From Atopsyche davidsoni (lineage: Eukaryota; Arthropoda; Insecta; Trichoptera; Hydrobiosidae), in contig JAILWY010000029.1 in assembly GCA_022113835.1 (NCBI GenBank), positions 1,994,001-2,058,000 on the forward strand: a stretch of DNA of 64,000 nt, read 5' to 3'. This document shows, piece by piece, positions 45,940 through 57,549 of the stretch. Positions within the stretch are counted from its first letter, which is position 1. Each line of letters starts with the position of its first letter. Under the pieces are notes generated by a model. That model was given only the letters and a program-made list of their open reading frames with translations. It was not told the origin of the DNA and did no database searches. The translations under genes and the position numbers were made by a program.

Positions 45940-46489
45940 ATTTTAATCAAGGATGAAGATTAAACTGGACGCAACCCTTCAGCCATGAGGTCCTCCAGAG
46001 ATAACTTCATCGGTAAGTGTCCTTTTATAGACCCAAACTTTTTACGATTACGATTACGATTTTACGCTGAAAGAACTGCAAGCGTAGACCAGAATTTATT
46101 AAACGTCGTTGTGTTATTTTTAATGACATTTTATGCCGTGAGAATGAATTTAATGTACATTGATTTTAATAAGCTTTTAACAGCATTCAGTTTACGACCA
46201 ATCGATTCTTTAACTGAAATATCGGCGTGTTAACTCATCACGTATCGACTGAAAAACACTTTCTAAATGTTCCACGTGTATTAAAAATCCTCTGACGAGA
46301 ATATATTACCAACGAGATGGTTTTTTTTGTAAGGCCGGTATAATTACTCCATGATTAATATATTTAAAATAACGTTTTATTTTTCCAGGAATCTTCGGTT
46401 GCTAGACATGACGCTTTTACAGAAATGAAAATGACTACTAAATCAACAATATTTTAAATAAAAAATGTTTAAACCTCATCACAATACAT

Positions 46490-47060
46490 ATAATATATAT
46501 TTTTAAATTTTATTTTGGTCACTTCTACATTATTGTAAATATATATTGATTAAAATCGCAATAAATTATGTATTTAATATCTGTGATAAATTATTTTCTT
46601 GGTGATTTCTACCTTGTTTCTCCACTTCCCCATAGCCCTGAAAATTTGTCAGTCTATTTTGAAAGTTTTCAGTACACCCACAAAAGGTATAAAATCAAAT
46701 AAATATTTTTTTTGCTTCCCGCTCTGAAAAATCCCAATAAATATATAATATATTATACATAATATATAAATATATATATAAATACAAATTTTCTTTTGGT
46801 CTTTCTACATTATTGTAAATATATATATTGATTAAAATCGCAATAAATTATGTATTTAATATCTGTGATTAATTATTTTCTTGATAATTTCTACTCACCT
46901 CAATCCTTGTCTCTCCCCTTCCCCATAGCCCTGAGAGTTTTTCAGTCTATTTTGAAAGTTTTCAGTACACCCACAAAAAGTATAAAATCAAATAAATAAT
47001 TTTTTTGATTCCCGCTCTGAAAAATCCCAATAAATATATAATATATTATAAATTAATTTT
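46490..47060. repeat. 293-bp tandem duplication of the family-2 3' flank
   Basis: AGTCTATTTTGAAAGTTTTC occurs at 46651 and 46944, and the surrounding sequence (TATTGTAAATATATATTGAT, CAATAAATTATGTATTTAAT, CCCCATAGCCCTGA) is repeated with the same 293-bp offset. The second copy retains the intact TRIM target site. Confidence 0.85.
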
Positions 47061-47081
47061 TAATATATCAATCTCTTGATC

Positions 47082-48944
47082 CGGTGGTCCCCAACCCTGT
47101 GCCCGCGGGAGCCATGGCGCCCGCCGACCATTTTCCTGTCCGATCACAATAAAAAATTATTTAAGAAAAAAAAAAAAAAAAATTGTTTTAATTAAAATGA
47201 TAAATGTAAGCGAAAATAAAAAATAAAATTCTAAATAATAATTCTTTCCAGAAAATCATAAAAAAGTTTGTTGAAATAACATCTTTTGGTGGCTGATCCC
47301 TTTGATGGGTCAATTTTTGAGTTTTTTGATAATTTTTTGCGAATAATTTATAGAAATTTTTTTAATACTAAAAGTTAGATACGATCCTTCTTCGAAAGAC
47401 ATGATTTTTTATCTCATGTAAATTTACTTTTAATATGATAAATATGTATTTTCCCGATTAAAGTTTAGGAATTTGGAAATTATTATAACCGATGGATCTT
47501 GAACCCTAATATTTGAGGTATCTTTTTTTAAATTGGAAATCAAAGATTATAAATAAACCAACGGTAAAAGATCAGCTAAAAAATTAAAACAATTTTTTTT
47601 TAAACAAACTTTGGTTTTGAAAAGTCGTAGTTTTATCAAATTTTTCAACATCTAGTTCAAAGTTTTAACGATATACTTATTTTCGCTTACATTTTTCATT
47701 TTGATTAGTACAATTTTATTTTTCTTAAATAATTTTTTTATTGTGATCGGACAGGAAAATGGTCGACGGGCGCAATGGCGAAATAAAAAAAAAAACCTTT
47801 GAATAAGGAATGCATTTAACTTTTTTCTATTGGTGCTGTATATTTTTCGTATTCTAACCTGTTTTAAATTTTTAGCTATAAATGTACATTTTAAAATTGC
47901 TATTAAAAATAATTATTCGTTGCATATTTGCCCCAATTCGACCCAATTACCAGAATTTTCATACTATTATTTATTATTTATTTAAGTAGTAAATACTTAT
48001 TATTTATTTAACAGAAATATATTTTAAAAAAAAATTATATTTTATAATTATATTTTTGCAGTTGAGTATTTTTTCCAACTGGGCACGCCACTAGGTTTCC
48101 GGGTTTTTTTTACCAATGAAAAGTATATGATTTTAAAATAAATACAAAAACATGGTTTATTCAAAGTATCGTCACATTTTTGCCATCTCTCTGGCAGAAC
48201 ACGAATACTGTGACGATAAAACGACGCGTCGGACCGAAACCATTCATCCATCTAATTTTCCACTTTCTCGAAATTGGCCATGTGTAGCCCAGCCAATCCA
48301 TGCGCCATCGACCGGAACATATAAAAATCCCACCAAACGCATAGCATAGTCTTCTTTCCGAAACGATTTGTCCGTGCCATCGATGATGTTGATGATGCTT
48401 TGCCAGGTGAACGATTTTTGCCTTTAGGATTCTCGAAATAAATCTACTTCTAATTGCTAGTAACAATTCGACGCAGGAAACTCTTTCTTACGTACCGCAA
48501 AAAAAAAAAATTCGGAAGTGGTTCTTTGATTTTCCATCTGTCTCTCAGCTAACTCATGCCGAACCCATTTTCCTTCCGTTTGATTTTTTTACTATGGTAT
48601 GTGAACGTTTGAAAATACCTTGACGAGACGTCAAATCGCCACTTCTGAAGCGTTTAAACCAATTTTCACAGAAAGTTTTCGATGGTGCATGTTTTCCATA
48701 GCTTATTGATGACTGATGTCTAAACTATAAAACAACACAAGTTTAGAATTGCTTAGCGTCGTTAGCGCCATCTATGTGTGAAAGCCAAAAACTTACTAGC
48801 GCACCTAAACACACCTTTTTTTTTTTAGCCGGCTTTGGTACTACTTTCGGGAGTAGAAACATACCTTGAAAAAATATGTGGTGCCCGATGCCCGACCGGC
48901 ATCACGAAATGTGCTCTTGGGTACAAAAAGGTTGGGGATCCCTG
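47082..48944. mobile_element. hAT-type non-autonomous element, copy 1, carrying a mariner
   Basis: Ends CGGTGGTCCCCAACCCTG and, inverted, CAGGGATCCCCAACC. Flanks TCTTGATC/TCTTAAAC are a decayed 8-bp duplication (6 of 8). The GC-rich subterminal part (CCCGCGGGAGCCATGGCGCCC) and the right-hand part (GTACTACTTTCGGGAGTAG) are shared with copy 2. No hAT transposase is present; an internal mariner remnant is. Confidence 0.75.
48066..48807 (-). mobile_element. Mariner remnant nested in hAT copy 1
   Basis: On the minus strand, out-of-frame pieces of an irritans-type mariner transposase C-terminus are readable: IYFENPKGK, GKKTMLCVWWD and FYRHSIRVLPERWQKC. Frameshifts and stops separate them, so it is non-functional. 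The 5' end (at 48807) reads TTAGGTGCGCTAGTAAGTTT on the minus strand, and the other end near 48075 is degenerate. The N-terminal transposase half is deleted. Confidence 0.8.
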
Positions 48945-49094
48945 TCTTAAACTATACATTTATATAGTTATTCCTTATTCTGGAGCACTCATCTTATAAG
49001 TATAGTAGTTAAGTTGGCTTTCGAGAAACAATGATAAATAAGGTATGAATAAAACATAAATAAGGGTCATTTATAAATAATAAAAATTGTAGAG

Positions 49095-49314
49095 CAGGGG
49101 TGGCCAACAAGTCGATTGCCGTTAAATAATTATGTTGTTTTATAATGCATTTTACTTATCTACCCACATTTCGCGAGTGTGCACCTCATGCTGAAACACA
49201 CTGTATATACATAGTATGTATTTCCCAATTGGGAAATTAGACTGCGTATTTGACAACAAGTCATTTTTAAAAAGAAAAAGTAGATCATATGTGCACAAAA
49301 CTTGGCCACCCCTG
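49095..49314. mobile_element. Short hAT MITE with perfect TIRs and target duplication
   Basis: Ends CAGGGGTGGCCAA and TTGGCCACCCCTG are perfect 13-bp inverted repeats. The flanking TTGTAGAG (49087-49094 and 49315-49322) is a perfect 8-bp target duplication. 220 bp, no coding capacity. Confidence 0.9.
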
Positions 49315-49775
49315 TTGTAGAGGTTCGCCTGAGGAAATGGGAAGATACAAAGAAGAGAAGCCATGGACAGTGATTTTCCACATGATTAATTTTATTCGAC
49401 AACCTTTCACGTTGGCATTATCAAACTAATTCTCTGTCAATGATGGGTGCCATTCTGTGACCCGAGCATGTGAAAAGGATTGGTAATGGAGTAGTAGACT
49501 TGGAATGATTGTGGCAACATTAGACTACAAGCAAGGGGCATTGCGTAAATCAAAATCTACAGTCTGCAGCGGGTTTGTAACAATAAATCGATCCCATGTT
49601 TTAGATACCATAGCAAGCTTATTATTATTTTAGTCCAACTTACTTCAAATGAGTATAAATGCTTCAGTTTTAGTTCTTGTTAGTCAATATACGAAAACGT
49701 TGTGTATATATTTATTTATGTGGCACGCCAATGTGCGTAGTGCCGCGTTGGAGGTCGCAGCTTTCCGCTCGTGGG

Positions 49776-49782
49776 TATATAA
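49776..49782 (+). promoter_or_regulatory. TATA box of the gene at 49842
   Basis: TATATAA, 66 bp before the ATG, preceded by the conserved GTGCCGCGTTGGAGGTCGCA block. Confidence 0.75.
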
Positions 49783-49841
49783 GATGAGCCCACGGCAATT
49801 GGCAGGCATTCTTGAAGTTCCTCAAACACGTCCTGTCCAAG

Positions 49842-50207
49842 ATGAAGACCCTTCTGTTCGCGCTGTGCCTGGTGGGGGTGGTTATTGCTGTAGTCAGTAA
49901 GAGTGCACCCGCCGCCCCTGGAAGTGGAATGAAGGTTACAGGAACGACAGAAATCAATAAAAAAATAGTTCCTAAACCAGTTATGGTAAGCAATACTACA
50001 GCTGCAGCTCCAACAAGACCAGCGCAAGCGAAGAAACCGACTTCTCCAAAGAAACCGACTTCTCCAAAGAAACCGACTTCTCCAAAGAAACCCAAGAAAG
50101 CTCCGGCAAAAAAAGCCGTAAAAAAAACCAAAGCCGCCACTGTCAAGAAAACAAAAATTGTAAAAAAAACTCCACCAAAACCTGCCCCCAAGAAGACTAC
50201 TCCATAA
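49842..50207 (+). CDS. Small secreted Lys/Pro-rich, histone-H1-like basic protein (family 2)
   Basis: 121 aa. Signal peptide MKTLLFALCLVGVVIAVV, then a short spacer and three KKPTSP repeats followed by KAPAKKAVKKTKAATVKKTK and the end PPKPAPKKTTP. The C-terminal 60 residues resemble a histone H1 tail in composition, but the signal peptide and family flanks show it is a secretory product. Lys-rich, Cys-free. 3'UTR intron 50273-50612, AATAAA at 50766. The 3'UTR is closest to that of the truncated gene at 38631 (AACCACCCGAGGTT). A cationic secreted protein could bind acidic glycans, DNA or microbes, or act in adhesion; no evidence separates these. Confidence 0.75.
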   Translation: MKTLLFALCLVGVVIAVVSKSAPAAPGSGMKVTGTTEINKKIVPKPVMVSNTTAAAPTRPAQAKKPTSPKKPTSPKKPTSPKKPKKAPAKKAVKKTKAATVKKTKIVKKTPPKPAPKKTTP

Positions 50208-50639
50208 AGGCTTAACCAAAACAGAGAAGCAGCAGCCTTAAACCACGGGAACCACCCGAGGTTTCCTCATCGGTAAGCTGCTTGAAATATTTCGAGTTTC
50301 AGGATGTTGCGTCACAAATGCCTCGTATCTGTTTCTGAATAGTATTGGATAGAAGTAAAGTCATTGTTTTTTTTTGAGACATTTACTCACGTCTGCTATT
50401 CCGCATCCATGCTTACTTCATCCTTCCAATTCCTCTGTTTCCTTGGATCATTCCTTAGCTGCAAAAATATAGCATAATAGGCTTTTGCGTTATTTTAACC
50501 GTCACTGTATAATTTTAAACAGCGTCTTGTTTTTTAAAGCCCTCCGTCAAATTTCCATTACCGATTTCAACAATACACGATGAAAAAAAATTAAATTGTT
50601 TTTTTTTTTCAGAAATCTTCGGTTCCCTGAAGCAACGCT

Positions 50640-51991
50640 ATCCCAAGGAAAGAAAAATGATACTTAATTAACTAAATATAAAAAAAATGTTTTAACCTCG
50701 TCACAAATCAATATATGTATAAATTTTTCTCTGATCACTTTTGAATTCACATTGATAAAAATTATAATAAATAATATATTTCAAATCTATACATGGTTAT
50801 TTTCTTGGTGTTTGTAACTCACCTGGTGTTTTGTCTCTTCCTGTTCCTCCTCCCCCATAAACCTGAAAAATACGACTACCTCGATTTTCAGACATAAATG
50901 TGGTTGATTGATTGTTTATATACATATTTAATAGTAAAAGTAAAGGTAAAAAGTAAAGTAAAATAGAAAATATATTATTTTTTTAGTTAATAAATAATTT
51001 TACAATATGAAGCATTTTTCTGTTGTTTGAACAAGTCACAAGACAAGTATGAAGACATACATGCAACGCATAGTCAAGCTCATTACATATTTTTTATTGT
51101 GTCATTTATTGACACGTTACCAATTTTTTTTTCTGGTTTGAATTATTACATAAAAAAACTCTTTAACTCTGCAGAATAGATAATCAATGGTTTGTGTTTG
51201 GAGCCTTAAGGGTTGATGTTCACAGGAAGGTATTATGTGTAGACACTATAGAAAGGGGTGAAGAGTTCAGCTGCTACAGGCATTTCTGACTGGTGTCGTA
51301 TGATCCATAGGTTGGTGCTTTGAGGCGAGTGGAGTTTAGAGCCTTACAACCCTGCCTGTGGTACTTCTTCCGGGTGAGGTTAGGTTAATTAAAATTGCAA
51401 CCCTTCCGGAACTGACGGCTTCTCAGCTCCAGTAGAATAATACAAAAAAAGTTCCAACCCTTATGACGCTCAAAAGGTCCTTTTACGCAATTTTAATGCT
51501 CACACCACCTGTTTTTTTCAACACAAGAAATTTAATGCAATTTATTTTAATTTTATATATTTTCTATTTTTAATATCGCATCGGCACGGATTCCTGGAAA
51601 TAATTCAATCAAAACGCATTTATTACAACTTTCAAATGCAAGCTCTCACTCAACCGGAAGTCATGGGGGTTATACAGGATTAAAATATTTCAGCACTCTT
51701 ATACGTTCATTTGCAAAGTCACCAGCAACCCTTATTTTGCATAAAATTGAAAAGTGTCGTTACCTGAAATTTTAAATATTTAAATAAGTACACATACAAA
51801 ATTAAACAGCTTGTACTCGTTAAGCCAATACGGAAATACAGTATTTGAAAAAAATATGGACTCGAAAAAAATTTATAAAATAAACAGTGTGTTTTTCAAC
51901 AACAGATGAATGTAAGGCCTTCAGACCATATGTTTTACCAAGCAGCGATGGTGAACCAAAGATACGCGAATCACAGCAAGCACGCGTAATG
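50640..51991. other. Intergenic, no supported gene
   Basis: AT-rich 3' flank of the 49842 gene, then a somewhat GC-richer stretch at 51180-51440 without an open frame, possibly an old retroelement fragment. Nothing definite. Confidence 0.4.
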
Positions 51992-51999
51992 AGTTAGAC

Positions 52000-53483
52000 C
52001 GGTGGTCCCCAGCCCTGTGCCCGCGGGCGCCATGGCGCCCGCCGACCATTTTTCCGTGCGCCCGCCGATCATTTTCCGAGCGTCCGCCGATTTCCAACCA
52101 CAATAAAAAACTATCTAAGCAAAAAAAAAAAAATTTGTAATTTAACAGAAATGTTATTAATCGAAATAATTATTTCGTTATAATTTAAAAAATAATCATT
52201 CTTTCCAGAAAATCATATAAAAGCCTGTTGAAATAGCATCTCATGGTGGCTGATCCCTTTAATGGGTAAATTTTTTATTTTTTTGATAATTTTTTGTGAA
52301 ACATCTACTGCATCAATAGAAAAAAAATATGGTTAAAGCTAGATACGTTCTTTCTTTTAAAAGTAATTTTTTTTTATCTCTTGTAAATTTACTTTTAATA
52401 TGATGAATATATGTTTTCCCGATTCATGTTTATGAATTTGGAGATTATTATAACCGATGGTTCTAGAACCCTAAGCATTTAGGTGTCCTTATTAAAATTG
52501 CAAATAAAAGATTACAAATAAATCTATGGTAAAAGATTAGTTGAAAAATTACAACAATTATTTTTAAAAAACTTTGGTTGTGAAAAGTCGTAATTTTATC
52601 AATTTTTTTAACATCTTTAAGACTTTATTTGACCTTAAAAAAGAACGGTAATTTAATAACAAAAAATAAATAAATATAATTTATAGCTTTTTAATATTCT
52701 TTAAAAAAAACCACTTTCAATAATGAAAAATTGATTAACAATTAAATAAATGAGATAATACGTTTTGCAAAAAAGTGACTAAAGCTTTCAGGGAAAAAAT
52801 ACACCTTTTTTGTCAGTACGGAGCTCACTCGGAAATCGAAATCGTTTCATTTCATTTATTTAATTATCACTTTACTTTTCTATATTGAAAGCTGGTTTAT
52901 TTACAGAATTAAGTATTTTTTGTGCATTATATGTATTATTGACTATATCCAACTAGGCGTGCCACTAGGTTTCCGGGTAGGTTTTTTTTTAATAAATGAT
53001 GCTTTGCCAGGTGAACGTTTTATTTTTAATCGCTAGTAACAACTCGATGAAAAGAAACTCTTTCTTTCGTGCCACAAAAACAAAGTGGTTCTTTGATTTT
53101 CCATCTGCCTTTAGTCAACTCATGCCAAATCCATTTTTCTTCCGTTTGATTTTTTTACCATGGTATGTGAACGTTTGAAAATACCTTGGCGAGACACGTT
53201 TTAAGCCTCCGCAAGTTGATGTTGTGTTTTTATTGATGACTGATATCTAAACTATAAAACAACACATGTTTAGAATTGTCTATCGATTAAATATGTCGTT
53301 AGCGCCATCTATGTGTGAAGGCCAAAAATTTAGTAACGCACCTAGAAAAATACTTTTTTTTTTTAGCGGGGCTTTGGTACTACTTTCGGGAGCAGAAACA
53401 TACCTTGAAAAAATAAATGGTGCCCGCCGCCCGAGCGGCATTCTGAAATGTGCTCTTGGGTACAAAAAGGTTGGGGACCCCTG
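52000..53483. mobile_element. hAT-type non-autonomous element, copy 2, perfect 8-bp target duplication
   Basis: Begins CGGTGGTCCCCAGCCCTG and ends GGTTGGGGACCCCTG. AGTTAGAC flanks it on both sides (51992-51999, 53484-53491). 1,484 bp. It shares ends and interior with copy 1, including a shorter mariner remnant at about 52955-53345 in the same position, and has no hAT transposase. Confidence 0.88.
52955..53345 (-). mobile_element. Mariner remnant nested in hAT copy 2
   Basis: Shares the degenerate left end (GTGCCACTAGGTTTCCGGGT) and the right end (GCGCCATCTATGTGTGAAGG..AACGCACCTA) with the mariner in copy 1. Most of the transposase region is further deleted. Confidence 0.7.
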
Positions 53484-53491
53484 AGTTAGAC

Positions 53492-54396
53492 AGAACCAAG
53501 AGCTGCGCAAGAGACACGTGTGACGCAGCAGACACGCGTGTCACACATTCAAGCACGTGTCTGCCACGAGACGCGTATGTGCTGTCGCGATCACTGGTTC
53601 ACGATCGCTGCTGAAGACGTGCTTTGGTAAAACATGTGGTTTGAAGGCCTCACTTTCACTGTTGCTGAGTGGTGCCGTGTGTAAGACTGTTTATTTTGAC
53701 TTATTTTTCTTCTTCACATTTTTTAAAAATAGATTATTTCCGTATTGTTTTAACAAGTACAAGTTGTTTTATTTTTTTATATAAATTTCTTGAATTTATT
53801 TCAATAACTGGGAGAGTGAAACCCAGGAGGGATGGAACGGGACTGAAGTCTTCTACGATTGTCTGAATATTCACCGTTCCTGGAAGAAGGGGAGAGAGGT
53901 GAAAAGATTACTTGCGTCATGGCTTGGACTTATTGGACGGGTTCAAGACAGCGTATGGGTTTTCACACCCTTTTCTGAACTCTTCGTGGCGTTAGAAGAG
54001 GAGATGCTGGGGTTGATTGGCCGGTCGGTCATCTAACATGTCAAATTCATGGTTGTCTGTCAAACCTGGTTTTCTACTCCCTCTTATCCTTGCATCAGTA
54101 CAGTGTAAGGATTAGCCTGCTAAGGCTCGTCTTTCACTAAAAAAATAGGGGATGAAAAGGATATCAACAGGTAGCACTTGCTATTTAGGTAAGACGATCA
54201 AGTGTCAAAGAAAGGGTGCTGTACTTCAAATGTGACTACCTTGGATTGGACGAGGCAGCGTTAGACAGGGACAGGAAGAGGCTCTTCTTATTTACGATAA
54301 TCCATAGGGCTAGGTGACCTGAAAAAAAAGATTTACCTTGACAAGACCTGAAACACCCCCTATAATGCTTAAATCTTGTTCGTACCACAACATATT
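53492..54396. other. Intergenic with a CACGTG/ACGCGT-rich patch
   Basis: 53505-53580 contains repeated ACACGTGT, ACACGCGTGT and ACGCGT words, including the perfect palindrome GACACGCGTGTC. Further right, 53810-54350 is GC-richer and may be a decayed non-LTR element, but no protein motif could be read. Confidence 0.35.
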
Positions 54397-55491
54397 CATT
54401 ATGTATTTAAGATGATAGCACAGGTGCTCTTCGCCTGGGTTCGATAATTTTGGACTTGAATTTACGTAAACAGAATTTGCGCAGACAATAAGAATCTTAT
54501 AGGAGGTACAAAAAATTACTTACGAAAAAACTTATTCATTAATTACGTATTACTGCTACTTCGTTTGCAGTGCCAATGACCTTGAGAATTTCGTATATTT
54601 TTTAAACATTAAAAAAAAATACAATATCCTAGACTATAAACAACAATCCACTGACTGTTGTTAATGGCTTTGCGTTGCTGTAAAAAAATATTTGTAATAA
54701 TGATTAGGTTTTTCGCAAAAAGAGGTTTTAGTCTTTGGGCCTGAAATATTTTTCACAGGTTGATCTCACTGCCAATCTGCACTTTCTCACCATGTGCGCT
54801 CCACTCGCGTGCTAAATCACCCTGTATACTTAAAAAAAATATGTTGTGGCATTGATAAGAAATGACGATTGCGCTCAGGAATTCAGGACGCTGTTAGCGA
54901 TCCTCTTCCAGGTGTTTTGTTCAGCGCGAAAAACATCTTCGGCCAGCTGCTCGACGAGCCCCGCGGCCAAATATTTGAACACGACCAGGTCGTGGAAACC
55001 AAATATATTCATTGGAAAAAGTAGATTTAGAAAAATAAAATAATACGTTCACACACATATATATGTAAAGAAAATATATTTTCTTAATTTGATTTATCGG
55101 TAAAACAGTAGGCAGTCGATAAAATAGTCGTAACGTTCCATAGGGGGCGTCATTAGTGCTGGCATTTGACTGAACTGTCAGAGATTGCCGAATAAAATGT
55201 TAATTACAGTTTTAATTTTAGTAGGACTATAGACTTTAATTGTCATTTCTTTGTTTACAGTTAAGATATTAAACTTGTATTAAACTAAGAAACTATTATT
55301 ATTATGTGTGTAAATGTTAAAATAAAAAACTTTGTTTACAGAGCAACGCCGTTGTTTATTTTGTCTTATATATATAAAATATATAAATATTTAAAGAAGA
55401 TGTATTTATAGAATATATTATATAATATTTAAAAAAGACGCACGCCCCTGTGCGTAGAGCCGGGTCGGAGGCGCAGCTTGCCGGTCGCGGG

Positions 55492-55499
55492 TATATAAA
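55492..55499 (+). promoter_or_regulatory. TATA box of the gene at 55558
   Basis: TATATAAA, 66 bp before the ATG, preceded by GCGCAGCTTGCCGGTCGCGG. Confidence 0.75.
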
Positions 55500-55557
55500 G
55501 TGGCCACGCGGCAGTCGGCAAGTACTCCCGGAGTTCCGCAGACTCGCCCTGTTCAAG

Positions 55558-56706
55558 ATGAAGATCCTTCTAATCGCAATGTGTCTGGTGGCTGCCCAGG
55601 CCCAAACCGCCCCCCCGACCCGGGCCCCAACTGCTGCCCCGACCCAGGCCCCAACCGCTGCCCCGACCAAGGCCCCAACCGCTGCCCCGACCCAGGCCCC
55701 AACCGCTGCCCCGACCAAGGCCCAAAGCGGTCCCCCGACCCAGGCCCAAAGCGGTCCCCCGACCCAGGCCCAAACCGCTGCCCCGACCCAGGCCACAACC
55801 GGTGTCCCTACCGCCACCTCCACTTTTGCCCCTGGTAAACCTCATCGCCTTTGCAGGAAGAAAGGACGTAAAGCATACCCGAAAAAACATTTTCAATACA
55901 AAAGACGCCCTGTTCATAAAATGCAAAAAAAAAACATAAGACTTGGAAACAGAAGAAAAATTGCAAAAACACCTAAAAATTTTAACATCCCCGGAAAATG
56001 TCACAATGGTACCTCTGGCAATCCCACTGGACATAGTTTCTCCAAAATTAGTGCTGAGAAAAATACCGAAAAAAATTTCGGGTTGAAAAAGAATTGCTTA
56101 AATTCCTCCATGTCCACCAACAGACCGCCAACCATCTTACCCAATGCCATAAAATTAACCATGTTCAGACCATTGCCAATGAGCCCATTTGACAATAGAA
56201 AAGAGATTGTTGCAGAGCAGAAAAAACCCGCTGTTACACTAGCCGCAGCTAGCAAAACTGATGATAAAGGCAAGAATACTCCTAAACACGCTGAAGCCAA
56301 TCATGACGATAAGAGCAAGACCGCTCCCAAGCCTCCTGTAAAAACTCAAGATCAGACCAATACCACTCCCAAGACCGTTTCCAGGCCTGTCGAAAAGAAA
56401 GATGAGGATAAGAGCAAGACCACTCCCAAGACCGTTTCCAGGCCTGTCGATAACAAAAACGAGGATAAGAGCAAGACCACTCCCAAGCCTCCTGTAACAA
56501 AAACTCAAGATCAGACCAAGATCACTCCCAAACCTCCTGTAACAAAAACTCAAGATCAGACCAAGATCACTCCCAAACCTCCTGTAACAAAAACTCAAGA
56601 TCCGGCCACGGCCACTACCAAAACCATTTTCAAGATCCTCAAAGACGAAGCTAAAATTGTATTAAGTTCAACCGTTAGACCCATTTCTGTAAAAATAGCG
56701 ATATAG
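55558..56706 (+). CDS. Secreted mucin-like protein with APTxAPT and TPKPPVTKTQ repeats (family 2)
   Basis: 382 aa. Signal peptide MKILLIAMCLVAAQAQ. Next, about 15 short repeats of the APTQAPTAAPTKAPTA type (mucin-like, dense in Thr and Pro), then a Lys/Arg-rich segment (RKKGRKAYPKKHFQYKRRP) with a few Cys, a variable region with NGT/NSS sequons, and a C-terminal repeat domain built from KSKTTPKTVSRPVDNKNEDK and TPKPPVTKTQDQTKI units, ending ILSSTV-type sequence and VKIAI. 3'UTR intron 56741-57114, AATAAA about 57352. Its closest relative is the duplicate gene at 60284; the 3' half and UTR are nearly identical between them while the mucin block differs. Likely an extracellular mucin or adhesive component. 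Confidence 0.78.
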   Translation: MKILLIAMCLVAAQAQTAPPTRAPTAAPTQAPTAAPTKAPTAAPTQAPTAAPTKAQSGPPTQAQSGPPTQAQTAAPTQATTGVPTATSTFAPGKPHRLCRKKGRKAYPKKHFQYKRRPVHKMQKKNIRLGNRRKIAKTPKNFNIPGKCHNGTSGNPTGHSFSKISAEKNTEKNFGLKKNCLNSSMSTNRPPTILPNAIKLTMFRPLPMSPFDNRKEIVAEQKKPAVTLAAASKTDDKGKNTPKHAEANHDDKSKTAPKPPVKTQDQTNTTPKTVSRPVEKKDEDKSKTTPKTVSRPVDNKNEDKSKTTPKPPVTKTQDQTKITPKPPVTKTQDQTKITPKPPVTKTQDPATATTKTIFKILKDEAKIVLSSTVRPISVKIAI

Positions 56707-57549
56707 CTGAATTAGTGCTTGGCCCGAGATTTCTTCATCAGTAAGTAACTTTGAATATTACATATCTCAGGTAGATGATGGCTCACGTGACTCATAGAAC
56801 TTTTTTTTGTTGCAGTATTTCACGCACTAAGTATTGTAAACACAGACGATAACTATAATGGGATAATCAGAATTGAATATCAAAGATAATCAAAACTTAA
56901 TCATGATATTTTTGAGTGCCACATTGAGTTACAACCGTCGTTGAAAATCTATCGTTATCATCTTTACAATCAATAAAATAGTGCGTGGCTTCATTAGATA
57001 CATTTTTCATAAATTAGCATTAAAGAAAAAACCTTTTTTAATTTTCCAAAAATTTGCTATAGATTGCAATATTGAACTGTATGGTAAATTAATAAAAATG
57101 TTTTATTTTTACAGAAATTTGAAGATTTTTGATACAACGTGATCCTAGAGAAGAAATTTTTTTTTAAAATAAATTTAACAGTAATATAAATAATTTTAAA
57201 AAAGCTGCTGACGTCGTTATGTGAACATATAAACTGTATGTATTCATAATGACCGAAATCTAACCGGAAGGAAGTTCATTCGAGGACCTGCATTTGCAAG
57301 TTAGACTTCTCATCTCTTCAATATCCCTTATATATATATTTAAAAAATTATAATAAATAATGTATTGCATAAATAATGTGTTTTTTTTATGTTACCTGCT
57401 TGTCTGCTTTCCGTCCCAGCGCCTCTCTCCTATCCATATTTTTTTATTTTATTAAATTAATTGGATCATTCCAACATCCCACATCGCTCCCTTCATTCAT
57501 ATGAGTGATGAGGGAAGCTTGCGGGGAAGAAAAAAAAACTGGTTTTTCT

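Noticed and set aside
45360..45950. Minus-strand hydrophobic repeat frame (VPAGFLVT)n
   Set aside because: Antisense of the TKKPAGTV repeat; the sense gene has a signal peptide, TATA box and conserved UTRs.
49716..50219. Minus-strand Phe/Trp/Arg-rich frames
   Set aside because: Antisense of the Lys-rich KKPTSP gene at 49842.
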